The notes: a model not told the origin generated them from the letters alone. Positions 9,382 through 19,630 are shown, counted from the first letter of the stretch. The stretch is 64,000 nt of DNA from Prevotella sp. E9-3 (GCF_022024015.1 NZ_CP091786.1:1116001-1180000), one strand, 5' to 3'. Translations and numbers: made by a program.

Positions 9382-11532
9382 ATGACTTTAAGAGTCAGTA
9401 TGTTTCTTAGTAGTCTGGCCATCACCCAATGGGTGATGGCTCAGGCTTCTTTTGTTACCGACGATCGCGTCGCAGTTTTTTATCCGGCCCAGTATGATGC
9501 AAGCCTTCATCAACCTTCGCCCATTTTCGAGCGTGAGCCGGCAGCCATTAACCCTTTACCTTCTGATTGGCAAGTTCGGCCAAAGTTCAGTGAACATGAC
9601 GGGAAGACTGTCGCAACGATTAATATTGAGGAAGGAACAGACTTGTATGGGACCGGTGAAGTCACGGGTCCCTTGCGTCGTAATGGACGTACCGTTGGCT
9701 TGTGGAATATCGATACTCCCGCCTATGGTGTTGATAATGGTACGCATTTGTATCAGAGCCATCCTTGGGTGATGGGTGTCCGTAAAGATGGTAGTGCCTT
9801 TGGTATCATTGCCGACAATACCTGGAAGCAGAGTATCAAGACTGCCGACCGTGAGGTAACTTTCGAGAGTGAAGGCCCTGCTTTCCGTGTTGTAGTCATT
9901 GAACGTAATGATCCCAAAGAGCTGATGCAGGCCCTTGTTGATCTTACCGGAACTATGGAACTTCCACCGTTGTGGTCACTTGGCTATCAGCAGTGCCGTT
10001 TCAGCTATCATCCTGACACCCGTGTTAAGGAGATTGCCGACACCCTTCGCTATCACAAGATTCCTACCGATGTAATCTGGATGGACATCCACTATATGGA
10101 TAGCTATAAGATTTTTACTTTCCATCCACAGGAATTCCCCAATCCCAAAGAGCTCAACGATTATCTGCATCAGAAAAATCTGAAGGCTGTTTATATGATC
10201 GACCCCGGTGTAAAGGTTGAACCTGGCTATTTCGTTGACGATCAGGGTACAGCTGGTGATTTCTGGGTGAAAGATAAGGATGGAAAGCCCTTTGTAGGCA
10301 ATGTTTGGCCTGGTCCTTGTCATTTCCCCGATTTCACTCGTCCTGAGGTACGCACCTGGTGGGCAACTCTTTACAAGGATTATATGGCCACAGGTATTGA
10401 TGGCGTATGGAACGATATGAACGAGCCTTCAGTATTTGGTGGACCCGATGGAACTATGCCTGTTGACAACTGGCATAAGGGTGGTGATGGTGTTGCTGCC
10501 GGTCCTCACGCACGTTTCCACAATGTGTTTGGCCTGAATATGGTGCGCGCCAGTCGTCAGGGCCTTTTGCTGGCCAATCCACAGAAGCGTCCTTTCATTC
10601 TTTCGCGTTCAAACTTCCTGGGTGGTCATCGCTATGCAGCCACTTGGACAGGCGATAACCTGTCTTCTGTCGAGCAGATGAAGCTCAGTGTTCCCATGAC
10701 GTTAACCCTCGGACTTTCTGGTCAGCCTTTCAACGGTCCTGATATCGGTGGTTTCTGTGAAAGCGCTACTGGCGACTTGGTGGCTCAGTGGACAGCTATG
10801 GGTGTATTTTTCCCCTTCGTACGCAACCACACCATTGATGGAAGTGTTAATCAGGAGCCTTGGGCTTTCACTCCCGAAGTGCTTAATGCTTGTCGCACGG
10901 CTATTGAGCGCCGCTATATCCTGATGCCCTATATCTATACAGCCTTCCGTGAGGCCAGTGTTGATGGTATGCCTGTGATGCGCCCCTTGTTTATGGCCGA
11001 TGCCAAAGACCTCTCTCTTCGTGGTGAGGATCAGGCATTCCTGTTGGGTGGCGATCTGATGATTACTCCTCGTTGGGCCGAGAATGTTGCTCAGCCTAAT
11101 GGCGGAACTTGGCAGATTGTTGATTTGTCCACTCTCAACTCTAAACTTTCAACTCCCAAGTCGGATAAGTATCAGGCAGAGCTCCGTCAGCGTCCCGGTT
11201 CAGTGATTCCTGTGGCCAACCTTGCTCAGAGCACCACAGAGATGACTACCGATTCACTCACACTCTTCGTTTGTCTTGATGCTGAGGCCAAAGCCCAAGG
11301 TCAGCTTTACGAAGATGAAGGCGATGGATTCTCATACAGAGAAGGCAACTATGCGCTCTCTACACTCAAAGCTTCACTTGATAAGAAGATACTCACCGTA
11401 TCAGTTTGTCAGACTGAAGGAACGATGTCCAAGCCTGAACGCTCTCTGCGTATTGCCTATGTGAAGAACGGTAAAGTGCAGTACTCTGCATGGCAGAAAG
11501 GCAATCAGGCATCCATGAAAGTTAAGAAATAA
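9382..11532 (+). CDS. Exported GH31 alpha-glucosidase-type enzyme
   Basis: 716 residues with a signal peptide (ending VMAQ). N-terminal beta-sandwich, TIM barrel, then beta domains with YEDEGDGFSYREG. The nucleophile is D345 in WNDMNEPSVF and the acid/base D425 in WTGDN, the classic alpha-glucosidase/isomaltase signature of GH31. It hydrolyses non-reducing-end alpha-glucosyl units in family members. No sorting tail, so probably periplasmic. Paralogous to the GH31 at 52685 (same start VFYPA.YDA..HQPSPIF). Unlike that paralogue it carries an extra ~10 residues (STLNSKLSTPK) near 585, encoded by four copies of a 7-bp repeat. It lies 24 bp after one GLUG gene and 43 bp before another, so it is co-transcribed with them. 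Confidence 0.92.
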   Translation: MTLRVSMFLSSLAITQWVMAQASFVTDDRVAVFYPAQYDASLHQPSPIFEREPAAINPLPSDWQVRPKFSEHDGKTVATINIEEGTDLYGTGEVTGPLRRNGRTVGLWNIDTPAYGVDNGTHLYQSHPWVMGVRKDGSAFGIIADNTWKQSIKTADREVTFESEGPAFRVVVIERNDPKELMQALVDLTGTMELPPLWSLGYQQCRFSYHPDTRVKEIADTLRYHKIPTDVIWMDIHYMDSYKIFTFHPQEFPNPKELNDYLHQKNLKAVYMIDPGVKVEPGYFVDDQGTAGDFWVKDKDGKPFVGNVWPGPCHFPDFTRPEVRTWWATLYKDYMATGIDGVWNDMNEPSVFGGPDGTMPVDNWHKGGDGVAAGPHARFHNVFGLNMVRASRQGLLLANPQKRPFILSRSNFLGGHRYAATWTGDNLSSVEQMKLSVPMTLTLGLSGQPFNGPDIGGFCESATGDLVAQWTAMGVFFPFVRNHTIDGSVNQEPWAFTPEVLNACRTAIERRYILMPYIYTAFREASVDGMPVMRPLFMADAKDLSLRGEDQAFLLGGDLMITPRWAENVAQPNGGTWQIVDLSTLNSKLSTPKSDKYQAELRQRPGSVIPVANLAQSTTEMTTDSLTLFVCLDAEAKAQGQLYEDEGDGFSYREGNYALSTLKASLDKKILTVSVCQTEGTMSKPERSLRIAYVKNGKVQYSAWQKGNQASMKVKK
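11132..11159 (+). repeat. Four heptanucleotide repeats inside the GH31 coding sequence
   Basis: CTCTCAA CTCTAAA CTTTCAA CTCCCAA, four 7-bp units in tandem. The encoded residues are absent from the paralogue at 52685. A gain or loss of one unit would shift the frame. Confidence 0.7.
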
Positions 11533-11575
11533 CTTAATAACTATTCATTAATTATTAACCTATAAGAATGTGATT

Positions 11576-14542
11576 ATGAAAACAAACCTGAAACTAATGT
11601 TTGCCTTAGCTGCATGTTGGCTAACAGGCGCAAGTGCATGGGCCATTGAACCCGTAAATGGTGTTTATCAAATTGGTACCGCACAAGATTGGGCCGATTT
11701 CTGTACTTTGCACAATGAAGGAACAGACCAAAAGCTCAATGCTGAACTGACAGCCGATATTACGGTAGTAGGCAATACCATGATTGGTATCAACGGAAGT
11801 GGTAAGCCCTATCGTGGTGTGTTTGACGGTAAGGGACACAAACTGACTATCAGCTATAATCTGAACGAGGCACGAGTAGCACCTTTCCGTCGTATTAATG
11901 GCGCTACCATTAAGAACCTGATTGTAGAAGGTACTATCTCTACTACAGCGCAGCTTGCTGCTGGTCTGGTTGGTGGATTGTGGCAGAGCGGTTCTACGAT
12001 TCAGAACTGTGTAAGCTATGTCGTTATCAACGACGACCAGGGTGGCGATGCTACTCATGGTGGTATCTGTGGTAGCTTTGAGGATGTGAATGGCGCAAAT
12101 ACTATTGAGAACTGTGCCTTCTTGGGTGAAATCAATGCCCCCAATCGCGAAGGATGTGGCGGTATTGTTGGTTGGACAAACAACAACAATAACAACAACA
12201 TCATCCGTAATTGCCTAGTCAAGGCTGCTGGTTTCAAAGTTAAGACTGGTAGCAACAATGATATTATCTGCCGCAACAACGGTAATGTAGTGAACTGTTA
12301 TTATATAGGTAGTATAACAGGTATGACAAATATCAAGAATGCTACTGCAGCTACAGATGCTCAGGCAGCGAGTGGTGAAATTTGCTTCTTGCTCAATGGC
12401 AGTCAGAGCGTTACGTCCGAATGGTTCCAGTCCATCGGCACCGATGCTGTTCCTTTGCCTCTTGGTACAGCAGTTGTCTATGCCAATGGTTCACTCAATT
12501 GCGATGGCACTCCTAAAGGTAATGTAACTTTCAGCAATACTGAGAGTCAGCCTCAACGCGACAACCACCAGTGGAATGAGTGGGGTTTCTGCTCAAATTG
12601 TGATGAAATTCAGCCCGACTTCCTGAAGGCTGACGAACAAGGTTTCTATCCTATTGCCGATAAGAAAGGCTACAACTGGTTCATGATGATGATCAATAAG
12701 TATGGTGAGCCCAATATGAATGCTAAACTGACACAGGATCTTGATCTGAGCGATTATACCTTCGTTCCCATTGGTGTTGACGGCCGTAACTTTGCCGGTA
12801 TCTTTGATGGCCAGGGTCACCGTATCAAGAATATGACAATCGACGGCACCAAGAAAGAGCAGGGCTTCTTCAGCACTTGTCAGGGTGGTGCTGTTATCAA
12901 GAACCTCATCATCGACAGCAGCTGTAAGATAGTAGGAACTGGCGGTGCAAATGTGGCAGCCCTTATTGGTTGTGTCAACCACAACAATTTCAACAACGAT
13001 GTGGTTCTTATCCAGAATGTCGGCAATGAGATGTCTTTTAATGTGACAACTACCAACAATGCCGGTTTCATCGCACGTGACTTCAGTAATTTCCTGAAGG
13101 TGCAAATAGAGAATTGCTACAACATCGGTAACATTATGGGTGGTATCGAGAACGGTGCTTTCACTGCTTGGACTCCAAATGTTACACTGACCAATTGCTG
13201 GAATACCGGTCGTATTGAGAAGACAGGTGGCTATAATGGAAGTAAGTCTCTGGCTCGTGGCAACCAGCCTAAATTCATTAACTCATACGATTTGAATAGT
13301 GAAAATACCGACAATGCCGGTGCTCCTGAAGGCTATGCTGCTGAATGGCTTACCAGTGGTAAGTTCGCTTATCTGCTCAATGGCAATCAGAGTGCTGATG
13401 TAAACTGGTATCAGGTACTTGGCGAAAACGCCGATGCCTATCCTTATCCTTTTGGTACAGCAGTTGTCTATGCCAATGGTTCATTGCATTGTGATGGCAT
13501 CACTCCTAAAGAGGGAACTCAAGTGACCTTCTCTAACACTGAGGGCAGCAACATCGATCCTCATCAGTTTGTCAATGGGCTCTGCTCTGTTTGTAAGGGT
13601 GTTCAGCCCGATTATCTCACTCCTGTTGAAGGTATATTTGCTATTGCCGATGCCAATCAGCTGAACTGGTTCGCTCATTATACAGGTAAGGTCAATGCAG
13701 CCGTTGATGCTATGCTGACTGCCGATATTGATATGAAAGATATCAGTGACTATCCCGGAATAGGTAGCGAGTCAAAGCGTTTCACTGGTGTGTTCGATGG
13801 TCAGGGCCATCTGATTAAGAACCTCGTGGTTGATACTCCAAATGATCGTGCTGCTGGTCTTATCCGCTTTGCAAATGCTCCTCTTACTGTACAGAACCTG
13901 ACAATGGACGCTTCTTGCAGCTTCAAAGCAAAGAACTATGCTGGTGGTATCATTGGCGATCTCAATGGTAGTGGAGCCGTAACCTTGAGCCAGTTAGGTA
14001 ATGAAGCCACCGTAACTACTGTTGATCAGAATGCCGGTGCTATCGTGGCTTGTAACTTCAGTGGTGAAGCTAAGATTACCCTGACCAACAGCTACAATGC
14101 AGGTGCTATCTCTTCTGGATGGGAAGCTGGTGGCATGTCAGGTTGGTTTGGCAATGATGCCGTATTGACAAACTGCTACAACATGGGTACTGTCACCAAT
14201 GGCGAGTCTTTCGCTCGTGGTAACAACATCCAGCTTACCAATTGCTTCGATTCTGTTTCAGATTGGCCTGCATTGAACAAGGTAGATTTTGCAGCTTTCA
14301 CCGATGGTACCGTTTATGCTCTGTTGGCTGAAGCTGCAGGTGATGGCATCTGGTTCCTCAGTGCTGAAGAAAATGGTCACCCTGTAGTTTACAATACTGG
14401 TATCGTTACCGCTATCCGTGAACATGTTGAAGCCAAGAGCGCTGTTCCTTCAGCTGTTTACAACCTGAATGGTCAGCGTGTGAATGCTCAGCAGGCAAAG
14501 GGAATCTTCATCGTGAATGGCAAAAAAGTTGTTATGAAGTAA
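11576..14542 (+). CDS. Large secreted GLUG-repeat protein (2)
   Basis: 988 residues from ATG 11576; a GTG six bases upstream in frame is less likely. Signal peptide to ~ASAWA, then IEPVNGVYQIG. Modules begin near residues 25, 356 and 685, with GLUG repeats (NCYNIGNI, AGGIIGDLNGSG) and linkers bearing CSNCDEIQPDF and CSVCKGVQPDYL. The tail is AVYNLNGQRVN...GIFIVNGKKVVMK. Much of module 1 is nearly identical at the DNA level to the gene at 23943 (compare 12061-12225 with 24427-24591), a sign of recent duplication or gene conversion. A run of Asn codons (TNNNNNNNI) lies in that stretch. Last gene of the operon starting at 3250, ended by a terminator at 14572. The function is probably surface attachment or glycan interaction, which is inferred. 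Confidence 0.8.
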   Translation: MKTNLKLMFALAACWLTGASAWAIEPVNGVYQIGTAQDWADFCTLHNEGTDQKLNAELTADITVVGNTMIGINGSGKPYRGVFDGKGHKLTISYNLNEARVAPFRRINGATIKNLIVEGTISTTAQLAAGLVGGLWQSGSTIQNCVSYVVINDDQGGDATHGGICGSFEDVNGANTIENCAFLGEINAPNREGCGGIVGWTNNNNNNNIIRNCLVKAAGFKVKTGSNNDIICRNNGNVVNCYYIGSITGMTNIKNATAATDAQAASGEICFLLNGSQSVTSEWFQSIGTDAVPLPLGTAVVYANGSLNCDGTPKGNVTFSNTESQPQRDNHQWNEWGFCSNCDEIQPDFLKADEQGFYPIADKKGYNWFMMMINKYGEPNMNAKLTQDLDLSDYTFVPIGVDGRNFAGIFDGQGHRIKNMTIDGTKKEQGFFSTCQGGAVIKNLIIDSSCKIVGTGGANVAALIGCVNHNNFNNDVVLIQNVGNEMSFNVTTTNNAGFIARDFSNFLKVQIENCYNIGNIMGGIENGAFTAWTPNVTLTNCWNTGRIEKTGGYNGSKSLARGNQPKFINSYDLNSENTDNAGAPEGYAAEWLTSGKFAYLLNGNQSADVNWYQVLGENADAYPYPFGTAVVYANGSLHCDGITPKEGTQVTFSNTEGSNIDPHQFVNGLCSVCKGVQPDYLTPVEGIFAIADANQLNWFAHYTGKVNAAVDAMLTADIDMKDISDYPGIGSESKRFTGVFDGQGHLIKNLVVDTPNDRAAGLIRFANAPLTVQNLTMDASCSFKAKNYAGGIIGDLNGSGAVTLSQLGNEATVTTVDQNAGAIVACNFSGEAKITLTNSYNAGAISSGWEAGGMSGWFGNDAVLTNCYNMGTVTNGESFARGNNIQLTNCFDSVSDWPALNKVDFAAFTDGTVYALLAEAAGDGIWFLSAEENGHPVVYNTGIVTAIREHVEAKSAVPSAVYNLNGQRVNAQQAKGIFIVNGKKVVMK

Positions 14543-14571
14543 CTCCATTTTGTGAATAAAAATTAAATTTT

Positions 14572-14614
14572 AAGGAATAGTCATTCTTGAATGGATGGCT
14601 ATTCCTTTTTTTTG
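14572..14614 (+). terminator. Terminator of the 3250-14542 operon
   Basis: Arms AAGGAATAG (14572-14580) and CTATTCCTT (14599-14607), followed by a long T-run. Confidence 0.75.
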
Positions 14615-14646
14615 TCTTTTAAAGGTCGCTTATAATAAATAATTTG

Positions 14647-14654
14647 TACCTTTG
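14647..14654 (+). promoter_or_regulatory. -7 element of the GH27 gene promoter
   Basis: TACCTTTG fits TAnnTTTG, 40 nt before the ATG. No clear -33 TTTG, and no TTATACA box 43 bp upstream, so this gene does not share the two-box promoter of its neighbours. Confidence 0.5.
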
Positions 14655-14693
14655 TAGCTCCTAAACCTAATTATTCATTACTAATAAACAATT

Positions 14694-16424
14694 ATGAAAA
14701 CCAAATTTTTAATGGCTGCCTTAATGGCATGCTCATGTTGTGTGTCTAATGCTCAGAGTTTTAATCCGCCAACCATGGGCTGGAGTTCATGGAACACTTT
14801 TGCGTTGAACATTAGTGAAGACATCATCAAAAGTCAGGCCGATGCGATGGTAAACACAGGATTGGCCGACGCTGGCTACAAGTACATCAATATCGATGAT
14901 GGTTTCTGGGATGGTCGTGGCCGTGACGGTAAACTGATTCTGAACACTAAATTGTTTCCCAATGGCATGCGTTTTCTAACCGACTACATTCATGGTAAGG
15001 GACTGATGGCTGGTATTTATTCGGATGCAGGCGATAACACCTGTGGCTCTGGAAATACTAAAGCTGATGGACTGAACGTGGGTTTTTACGATCATGAGGA
15101 TGAAGACTGTCAGTTATATTTCGGTGATTGGAACTTTGATTTCATCAAGGTTGACTATTGTGGTGCTGCCCATTTGAACCTGAATGAGCAAATCCAGTAC
15201 ACCCGTATCAGCGATGCTATCAAGCGTCAGGAACAGGTACTTGGCAAAGATATTGTTTTCAATGTATGCCGTTGGGCTTATCCAGGAACTTGGATAAGTG
15301 ACATTGCTGATTCATGGCGTACTACCGGCGACATCTGGTGCGACTGGTCGTCGGTTCGTGACCTTGTGAAACAGAATCTTTACATTCAGGCTTATACAGG
15401 TGGTGGTCACTATAATGATATTGATATGCTTGAGATCGGTCGTACACTGAGTCATGATGAGGAAGTTACCCATATGGCTTATTGGTGTATCACCAGCTCA
15501 CCTCTGCTCATTGGTTGCGACATGACAAAGATTCCTGAAGCTTCGCTGAAATTGCTGAAGAACAAAGACCTCATTGCCATGAACCAGGACCATCTTGGTC
15601 TCGGCGCACCCGTTGTTCAGCGTCTGGCCGATGTATATGTAGTGGCAAAGGATATGGAGCAGCTTCATGGCAACAAGCGAGCTGTGGTAGTGATGAACTT
15701 GAGTGATACTCAGCGCGCAATTCAGTTGGATATCAATGCTCTTGAAATTGGGGGCAATTTCAGACTTCATGACTGTCTGACCGATACCGACACAGAATAT
15801 GCCGAGGGTCAGAGAGTGACAGTCACCATACCTGCCCACGGCTCGCAGGCCTACTTCATCACAGGTACACGTTTGGATCGTACTCGCTATCAGGGTGAGG
15901 AAGCTTGGGCCAATAAGTATCAGGAAATAAATGGCTTCCCCAATGCCCGTCCTATGGAGTCGGCTTCTGCCAATCTTGGCGCTTATATGGGATGGTTGGG
16001 CAATCTTACTGGCAACTATATGGAATGGCGTAATGTCTATAGCACCACCGGTGGTCGCTACAAACTGTCTATCCGTTATGGTTCTGCCGAAGACCGTGCA
16101 CTCCAGATTCATGTGAATGGTGAGGATAAAGGTTTCTACGACAAATTGAACACTGGCGGTTGGGACGATAAGTGGAAGACCCTCGATGTAGAGGTGACAC
16201 TGAAGCCTGGTTTCAATACCATCCGTTTGGGCCATCCTGTAGTATTCTGTCCAAACATCGACTACATGGATGTTACCCTCATTGAACCTGATCAGTCTCA
16301 GGCTGTCAACGCACTAAACATTCAGCCTACTGATTCACGTGTCTATGATTTGAACGGTCGTCAGCGTACTGACAATTTCTCAGGCATCGCTATCGTTGAT
16401 CACAAAAAGGTGGTGCGCAACTAA
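14694..16424 (+). CDS. Secreted GH27 alpha-galactosidase-type enzyme with CBM35/CBM6-like domain and sorting-like tail
   Basis: 576 residues, signal peptide ending SNAQ. The GH27 barrel covers ~24-390: TMGWSSWNTF, INIDDGFWDG, nucleophile D154 in FIKVDYCG, probable acid/base D213 in SWRTTGDIW. GH27 enzymes remove terminal alpha-galactose (some act on beta-L-arabinopyranose or alpha-GalNAc). Residues ~405-530 form a jelly-roll resembling CBM35/CBM6 (YMEWRNVYSTTGGRYKLSIRY...GFNTIRL). The end (RVYDLNGRQRTDNFSGIAIVDHKKVV) is the short tail seen on other exported proteins here, so surface display is likely. It is a single-gene unit between two strong terminators and sits inside the GLUG/GH31 set, but with a different promoter type. 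Confidence 0.88.
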   Translation: MKTKFLMAALMACSCCVSNAQSFNPPTMGWSSWNTFALNISEDIIKSQADAMVNTGLADAGYKYINIDDGFWDGRGRDGKLILNTKLFPNGMRFLTDYIHGKGLMAGIYSDAGDNTCGSGNTKADGLNVGFYDHEDEDCQLYFGDWNFDFIKVDYCGAAHLNLNEQIQYTRISDAIKRQEQVLGKDIVFNVCRWAYPGTWISDIADSWRTTGDIWCDWSSVRDLVKQNLYIQAYTGGGHYNDIDMLEIGRTLSHDEEVTHMAYWCITSSPLLIGCDMTKIPEASLKLLKNKDLIAMNQDHLGLGAPVVQRLADVYVVAKDMEQLHGNKRAVVVMNLSDTQRAIQLDINALEIGGNFRLHDCLTDTDTEYAEGQRVTVTIPAHGSQAYFITGTRLDRTRYQGEEAWANKYQEINGFPNARPMESASANLGAYMGWLGNLTGNYMEWRNVYSTTGGRYKLSIRYGSAEDRALQIHVNGEDKGFYDKLNTGGWDDKWKTLDVEVTLKPGFNTIRLGHPVVFCPNIDYMDVTLIEPDQSQAVNALNIQPTDSRVYDLNGRQRTDNFSGIAIVDHKKVVRN

Positions 16425-16454
16425 CCCCTCGCACCTCCTGAGATAACATCACTT

Positions 16455-16491
16455 AAAACGCCCAAATCTGTTTCGGATTTGGGCGTTTTTC
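16455..16491 (+). terminator. Terminator of the GH27 gene
   Basis: Perfect 14-bp arms AAAACGCCCAAATC (16455-16468) and GATTTGGGCGTTTT (16476-16489) with a 7-nt loop and a T-tail. Confidence 0.9.
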
Positions 16492-16504
16492 TGTTTTATA
16501 ATTG

Positions 16505-16632
16505 TTATACAAAATTAATTGTTGATTTCTTCTAAATGTTTGTATATTAGTTGATTGTGATTGTTTTGTTTCAAAATGGTCTTATACATTTTATATGTAT
16601 TGTACGCGTGTACGTGAAAAGCCTTAACTTTG
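16505..16632 (+). promoter_or_regulatory. Two-box promoter (copy B) of the GLUG gene at 16679
   Basis: TTATACA at 16505 and 16582 (77 bp apart); TAACTTTG at 16625-16632, 43 bp after box 2. A TGTACGCGTG stretch lies between box 2 and the -7 element; a related TGTACGTGTA is at 3193 in copy A. Confidence 0.75.
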
Positions 16633-16678
16633 TCCGAAGAAAACCTAAACAATTTTTTTTATTACTAATTTCAATCAC

Positions 16679-19630
16679 ATGAAAAATTTTACCTCATTAC
16701 TCATGACGACTGCCCTGTTCTTTATGGGGACAGTATCGTCGCAGCAAGCTTTAGCCATTGAACCCGTTGATGGTGTTTATCAAATTGGTTCTAAGCAAGA
16801 TTTCAAGGAGTTTGCAGAGATTGTAAACCATGACGGACGTGCCCACCAGTTTCATGCAGTGGTCACTGCAGATTTTACGGTCGATGAACTCGTGATGGTA
16901 GGAGCACCGAGCAATGCTTTTGCCGGTTCGTTCGATGGTCAGGGCCATACCATTACCGTTAACTACGACCAGCAGACCGGTGGCTATGATGGAGAGTGCG
17001 GACTGTTCCGTCGCATCAACGGCTGTACCATCAGAAATCTTCATGTTACAGGTCAGATTACTACCAAGGGTCTGTGTGCCGGTGGTATGGTTTCTGGCAT
17101 CTGGCAGAAAGCCCTCATTGAAAACTGTGTTGTGTCAACCACGATTAACGATACCCAGAGTGGCGACGGTACCCATGGCGGTATAGTGGCACGTATCAGC
17201 GATAAGAGCGATATTGTGATTCGCAACTGTGTGTTCGATGGCTCAATCCAGGCCCCTCAGCGTGAAGGCAGTGGCGGTATTCTCGGATGGCCCGACAATG
17301 CCAGCACTCAGGTGAAGATTGAGAACTGTTTGATGATAGGCCAACTGAACCTCAAGAAGGGTAGTGACAACGACCTGATTGTCCGTAACTCAGCCACTGT
17401 CACCAACTGCTATTATGTGGATGCCCAAGGCCTGAACAATTCTAAGAATGCCAATAAAGTTCTTGATGGTCAAATGGCCAGCGGTGAGTTGTGCTTCCTG
17501 CTGAACGGTCGTCAGAGTGATACCCCCGCTTGGTTCCAGACCATTGGTACCGATGCTATGCCATCTCCTCTGGCAGAGGGTATTGTCTATGCCAACGGTC
17601 AGTTGAAGTGCGACGGTACGCCCAAGGAAGGCAGCACCGTCACCTATAGCAATACCGATGGTGCCGAGCGTGATGACCACAATTTTGAGCATGGTATTTG
17701 CACCGTATGCCAATTCGTTGACCGTACCTATCTTACTCCTGCTACAGACGGCTATTATGAGTTGGCTACTCCCACAGACCTGCGTTGGTTTGCCTGTTTT
17801 ATCAACAGCAGCGACAATCGTGCCGTCAATGCCCGCCTTACTGCCGATATCGACTTCACCGACTATCAGCTAATGATTGGTGATGGCGATGAAGACTATA
17901 GTTATCAGGGTATCTTTGACGGTCAGGGACATCGTGTAAAAGTGGCCTATACAGTGAGTCAGAAGAATGTAGCCCTTTTCCGCTATCTGCGTGCAGCAAC
18001 CATCAAGAATCTCATTACAGAGGGAACCATTCAGAACGAAAGCAACCCATGTTCTGGCGGTATTTTTGCAGGTTCTCGTTCAAATACTGTTGTAGAAAAC
18101 TGTGTCAGCTACATCATTTTCAACCGCACCACTGACGGTGATGCTACCATCGGTGGTATCGGTGCCTATATGCACGACCACGGAATCATTCGCAACTGTG
18201 CTTTCCTTGGTGCCGTCAATGCTCCTTCAGCTACAGGCAATGGCGGTCTGCTCGGCTATGCCAATGGTGCTAATGATGTGCGTATAGAAAACTGTCTGGT
18301 CAATGCTTCTCAGTTCATGTTTAGTGGCAACTCCGTTTCTTTGGTACGCAACTGCAGCAATGTTGTCAACTGCTATGTTGCCAGCTGCGGTTCAGCCACT
18401 CAGGCTGAGGCCCTTCCTGTTACTGCTTCTCAGCTGGCTTCTGGCGAGCTCTGCTTCCTGCTCAATGGAAAGGTGAGCGGTGGTACTCCTTGGTATCAGC
18501 TCATTGGCACCGATGCTACTCCGTTGCCTATTGTGAAGGATGGTGCGTTGGTTTATGCTGTTGGTGATGCTAAGTGCGATGGTACTTTCAAAGGCGATGT
18601 GACTTTCTCAAATACTGAGGGTGCAGGATCAACAGATCCTCATACCTTCACCGATGGCATTTGCGAAGTATGCGGTGCTCCTGATACAGAGTATATTCAG
18701 GCTGATGGAGAAGGTTTCTATCCACTCGATGAAGCCAAGGACTTGGTATGGTTTGCTGCTATCGTAGGTCAGGTAGATGGTTCTGTGAAAGGCATGCTGA
18801 CCGCCGATATCGATTTCAAGGACGTTGACTTCACTGGCATTGGTACTCCTGACTCTCCCTATACAGGCACTTTCGATGGTCAGAACCATGTGGTGAGCAA
18901 CTTGATGCTCGACAATCAGGCAACCGAACAGCCTGCCGGTTTCTTTAATAATGCAAAGGCTGGTGCGGTGATAAAGGGCTTCACCATCGACAACACTTGC
19001 TATATCGTGGGTCATCACTATGTGGCAGCCTTTGTAGGTCAGATTTCCGGACCTGGCGAAATCACACTCGAGCGTCTGGGCAATGAGAGCGATGTAACCG
19101 CATGGAATCAGAATGCCGGTGGTATTCTGGGCTGCAACACCGATGGAAGTCTGAAAGTGCGGATGATCAACTGCTACAACACGGGTCTCATCAGTTCAAA
19201 CAATGAGAGCGGCGGCGTCAGTGGCTGGCTGGGCGATAATGCTGTGCTGACCAACTGCTACAACATGGGTACAGTGATGGGTGAGAATAGCAAGTCGTTT
19301 GCCCGTGGCAACAATATCACTGTCAACAACTGCTTCGATCCTGTCTCCACTCTGACAGGCCAGTCTTTGCTTACACCTATCGAGGACTTTACCAATGGAA
19401 ACGTCTATACCAAATTGGCTGAGGCCGCTCCTGGAGTATGGTTCCTCAGTGCCAAGGAAAATGGCTATCCTGTGCTGCGCAACACTGGTATCACCACTGG
19501 TATCGAGAGTGTTCAGTCGGCCCGTAATATGAAAAGCGAAGTCTTTGATTTGCAAGGACGCCGCATTGCACCTTCGCAAATGAAGAGCGGACTGTATATC
19601 ATGAATGGTAAGAAGGTGGTGCTGAAATAG
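16679..19630 (+). CDS. Large secreted GLUG-repeat protein (3)
   Basis: 983 residues, signal peptide to ~QQALA, mature start IEPVDGVYQIG. Three modules begin near residues 28, 357 and 678, each with an NAxLTADIDF-type lead, TFDGQ or SFDGQ, then GLUG repeats such as AGGILGCN and NCYNTGLISS. Linkers carry HNFEHGICTVC and HTFTDGICEVCG. The tail is EVFDLQGRRIA...GLYIMNGKKVVLK, a very clear example of the Prevotella-type sorting-like tail. No enzymatic motif is seen. It is a single-gene transcription unit with its own two-box promoter and terminator, so it can be expressed apart from the enzymes but probably under the same regulator. Confidence 0.8.
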   Translation: MKNFTSLLMTTALFFMGTVSSQQALAIEPVDGVYQIGSKQDFKEFAEIVNHDGRAHQFHAVVTADFTVDELVMVGAPSNAFAGSFDGQGHTITVNYDQQTGGYDGECGLFRRINGCTIRNLHVTGQITTKGLCAGGMVSGIWQKALIENCVVSTTINDTQSGDGTHGGIVARISDKSDIVIRNCVFDGSIQAPQREGSGGILGWPDNASTQVKIENCLMIGQLNLKKGSDNDLIVRNSATVTNCYYVDAQGLNNSKNANKVLDGQMASGELCFLLNGRQSDTPAWFQTIGTDAMPSPLAEGIVYANGQLKCDGTPKEGSTVTYSNTDGAERDDHNFEHGICTVCQFVDRTYLTPATDGYYELATPTDLRWFACFINSSDNRAVNARLTADIDFTDYQLMIGDGDEDYSYQGIFDGQGHRVKVAYTVSQKNVALFRYLRAATIKNLITEGTIQNESNPCSGGIFAGSRSNTVVENCVSYIIFNRTTDGDATIGGIGAYMHDHGIIRNCAFLGAVNAPSATGNGGLLGYANGANDVRIENCLVNASQFMFSGNSVSLVRNCSNVVNCYVASCGSATQAEALPVTASQLASGELCFLLNGKVSGGTPWYQLIGTDATPLPIVKDGALVYAVGDAKCDGTFKGDVTFSNTEGAGSTDPHTFTDGICEVCGAPDTEYIQADGEGFYPLDEAKDLVWFAAIVGQVDGSVKGMLTADIDFKDVDFTGIGTPDSPYTGTFDGQNHVVSNLMLDNQATEQPAGFFNNAKAGAVIKGFTIDNTCYIVGHHYVAAFVGQISGPGEITLERLGNESDVTAWNQNAGGILGCNTDGSLKVRMINCYNTGLISSNNESGGVSGWLGDNAVLTNCYNMGTVMGENSKSFARGNNITVNNCFDPVSTLTGQSLLTPIEDFTNGNVYTKLAEAAPGVWFLSAKENGYPVLRNTGITTGIESVQSARNMKSEVFDLQGRRIAPSQMKSGLYIMNGKKVVLK

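Noticed and set aside
15498..16235. Long open frame (245 codons) on the minus strand opposite the GH27 gene
   Set aside because: Antisense to a well supported GH27 enzyme, no recognisable motif; codon bias of the real gene produces it.
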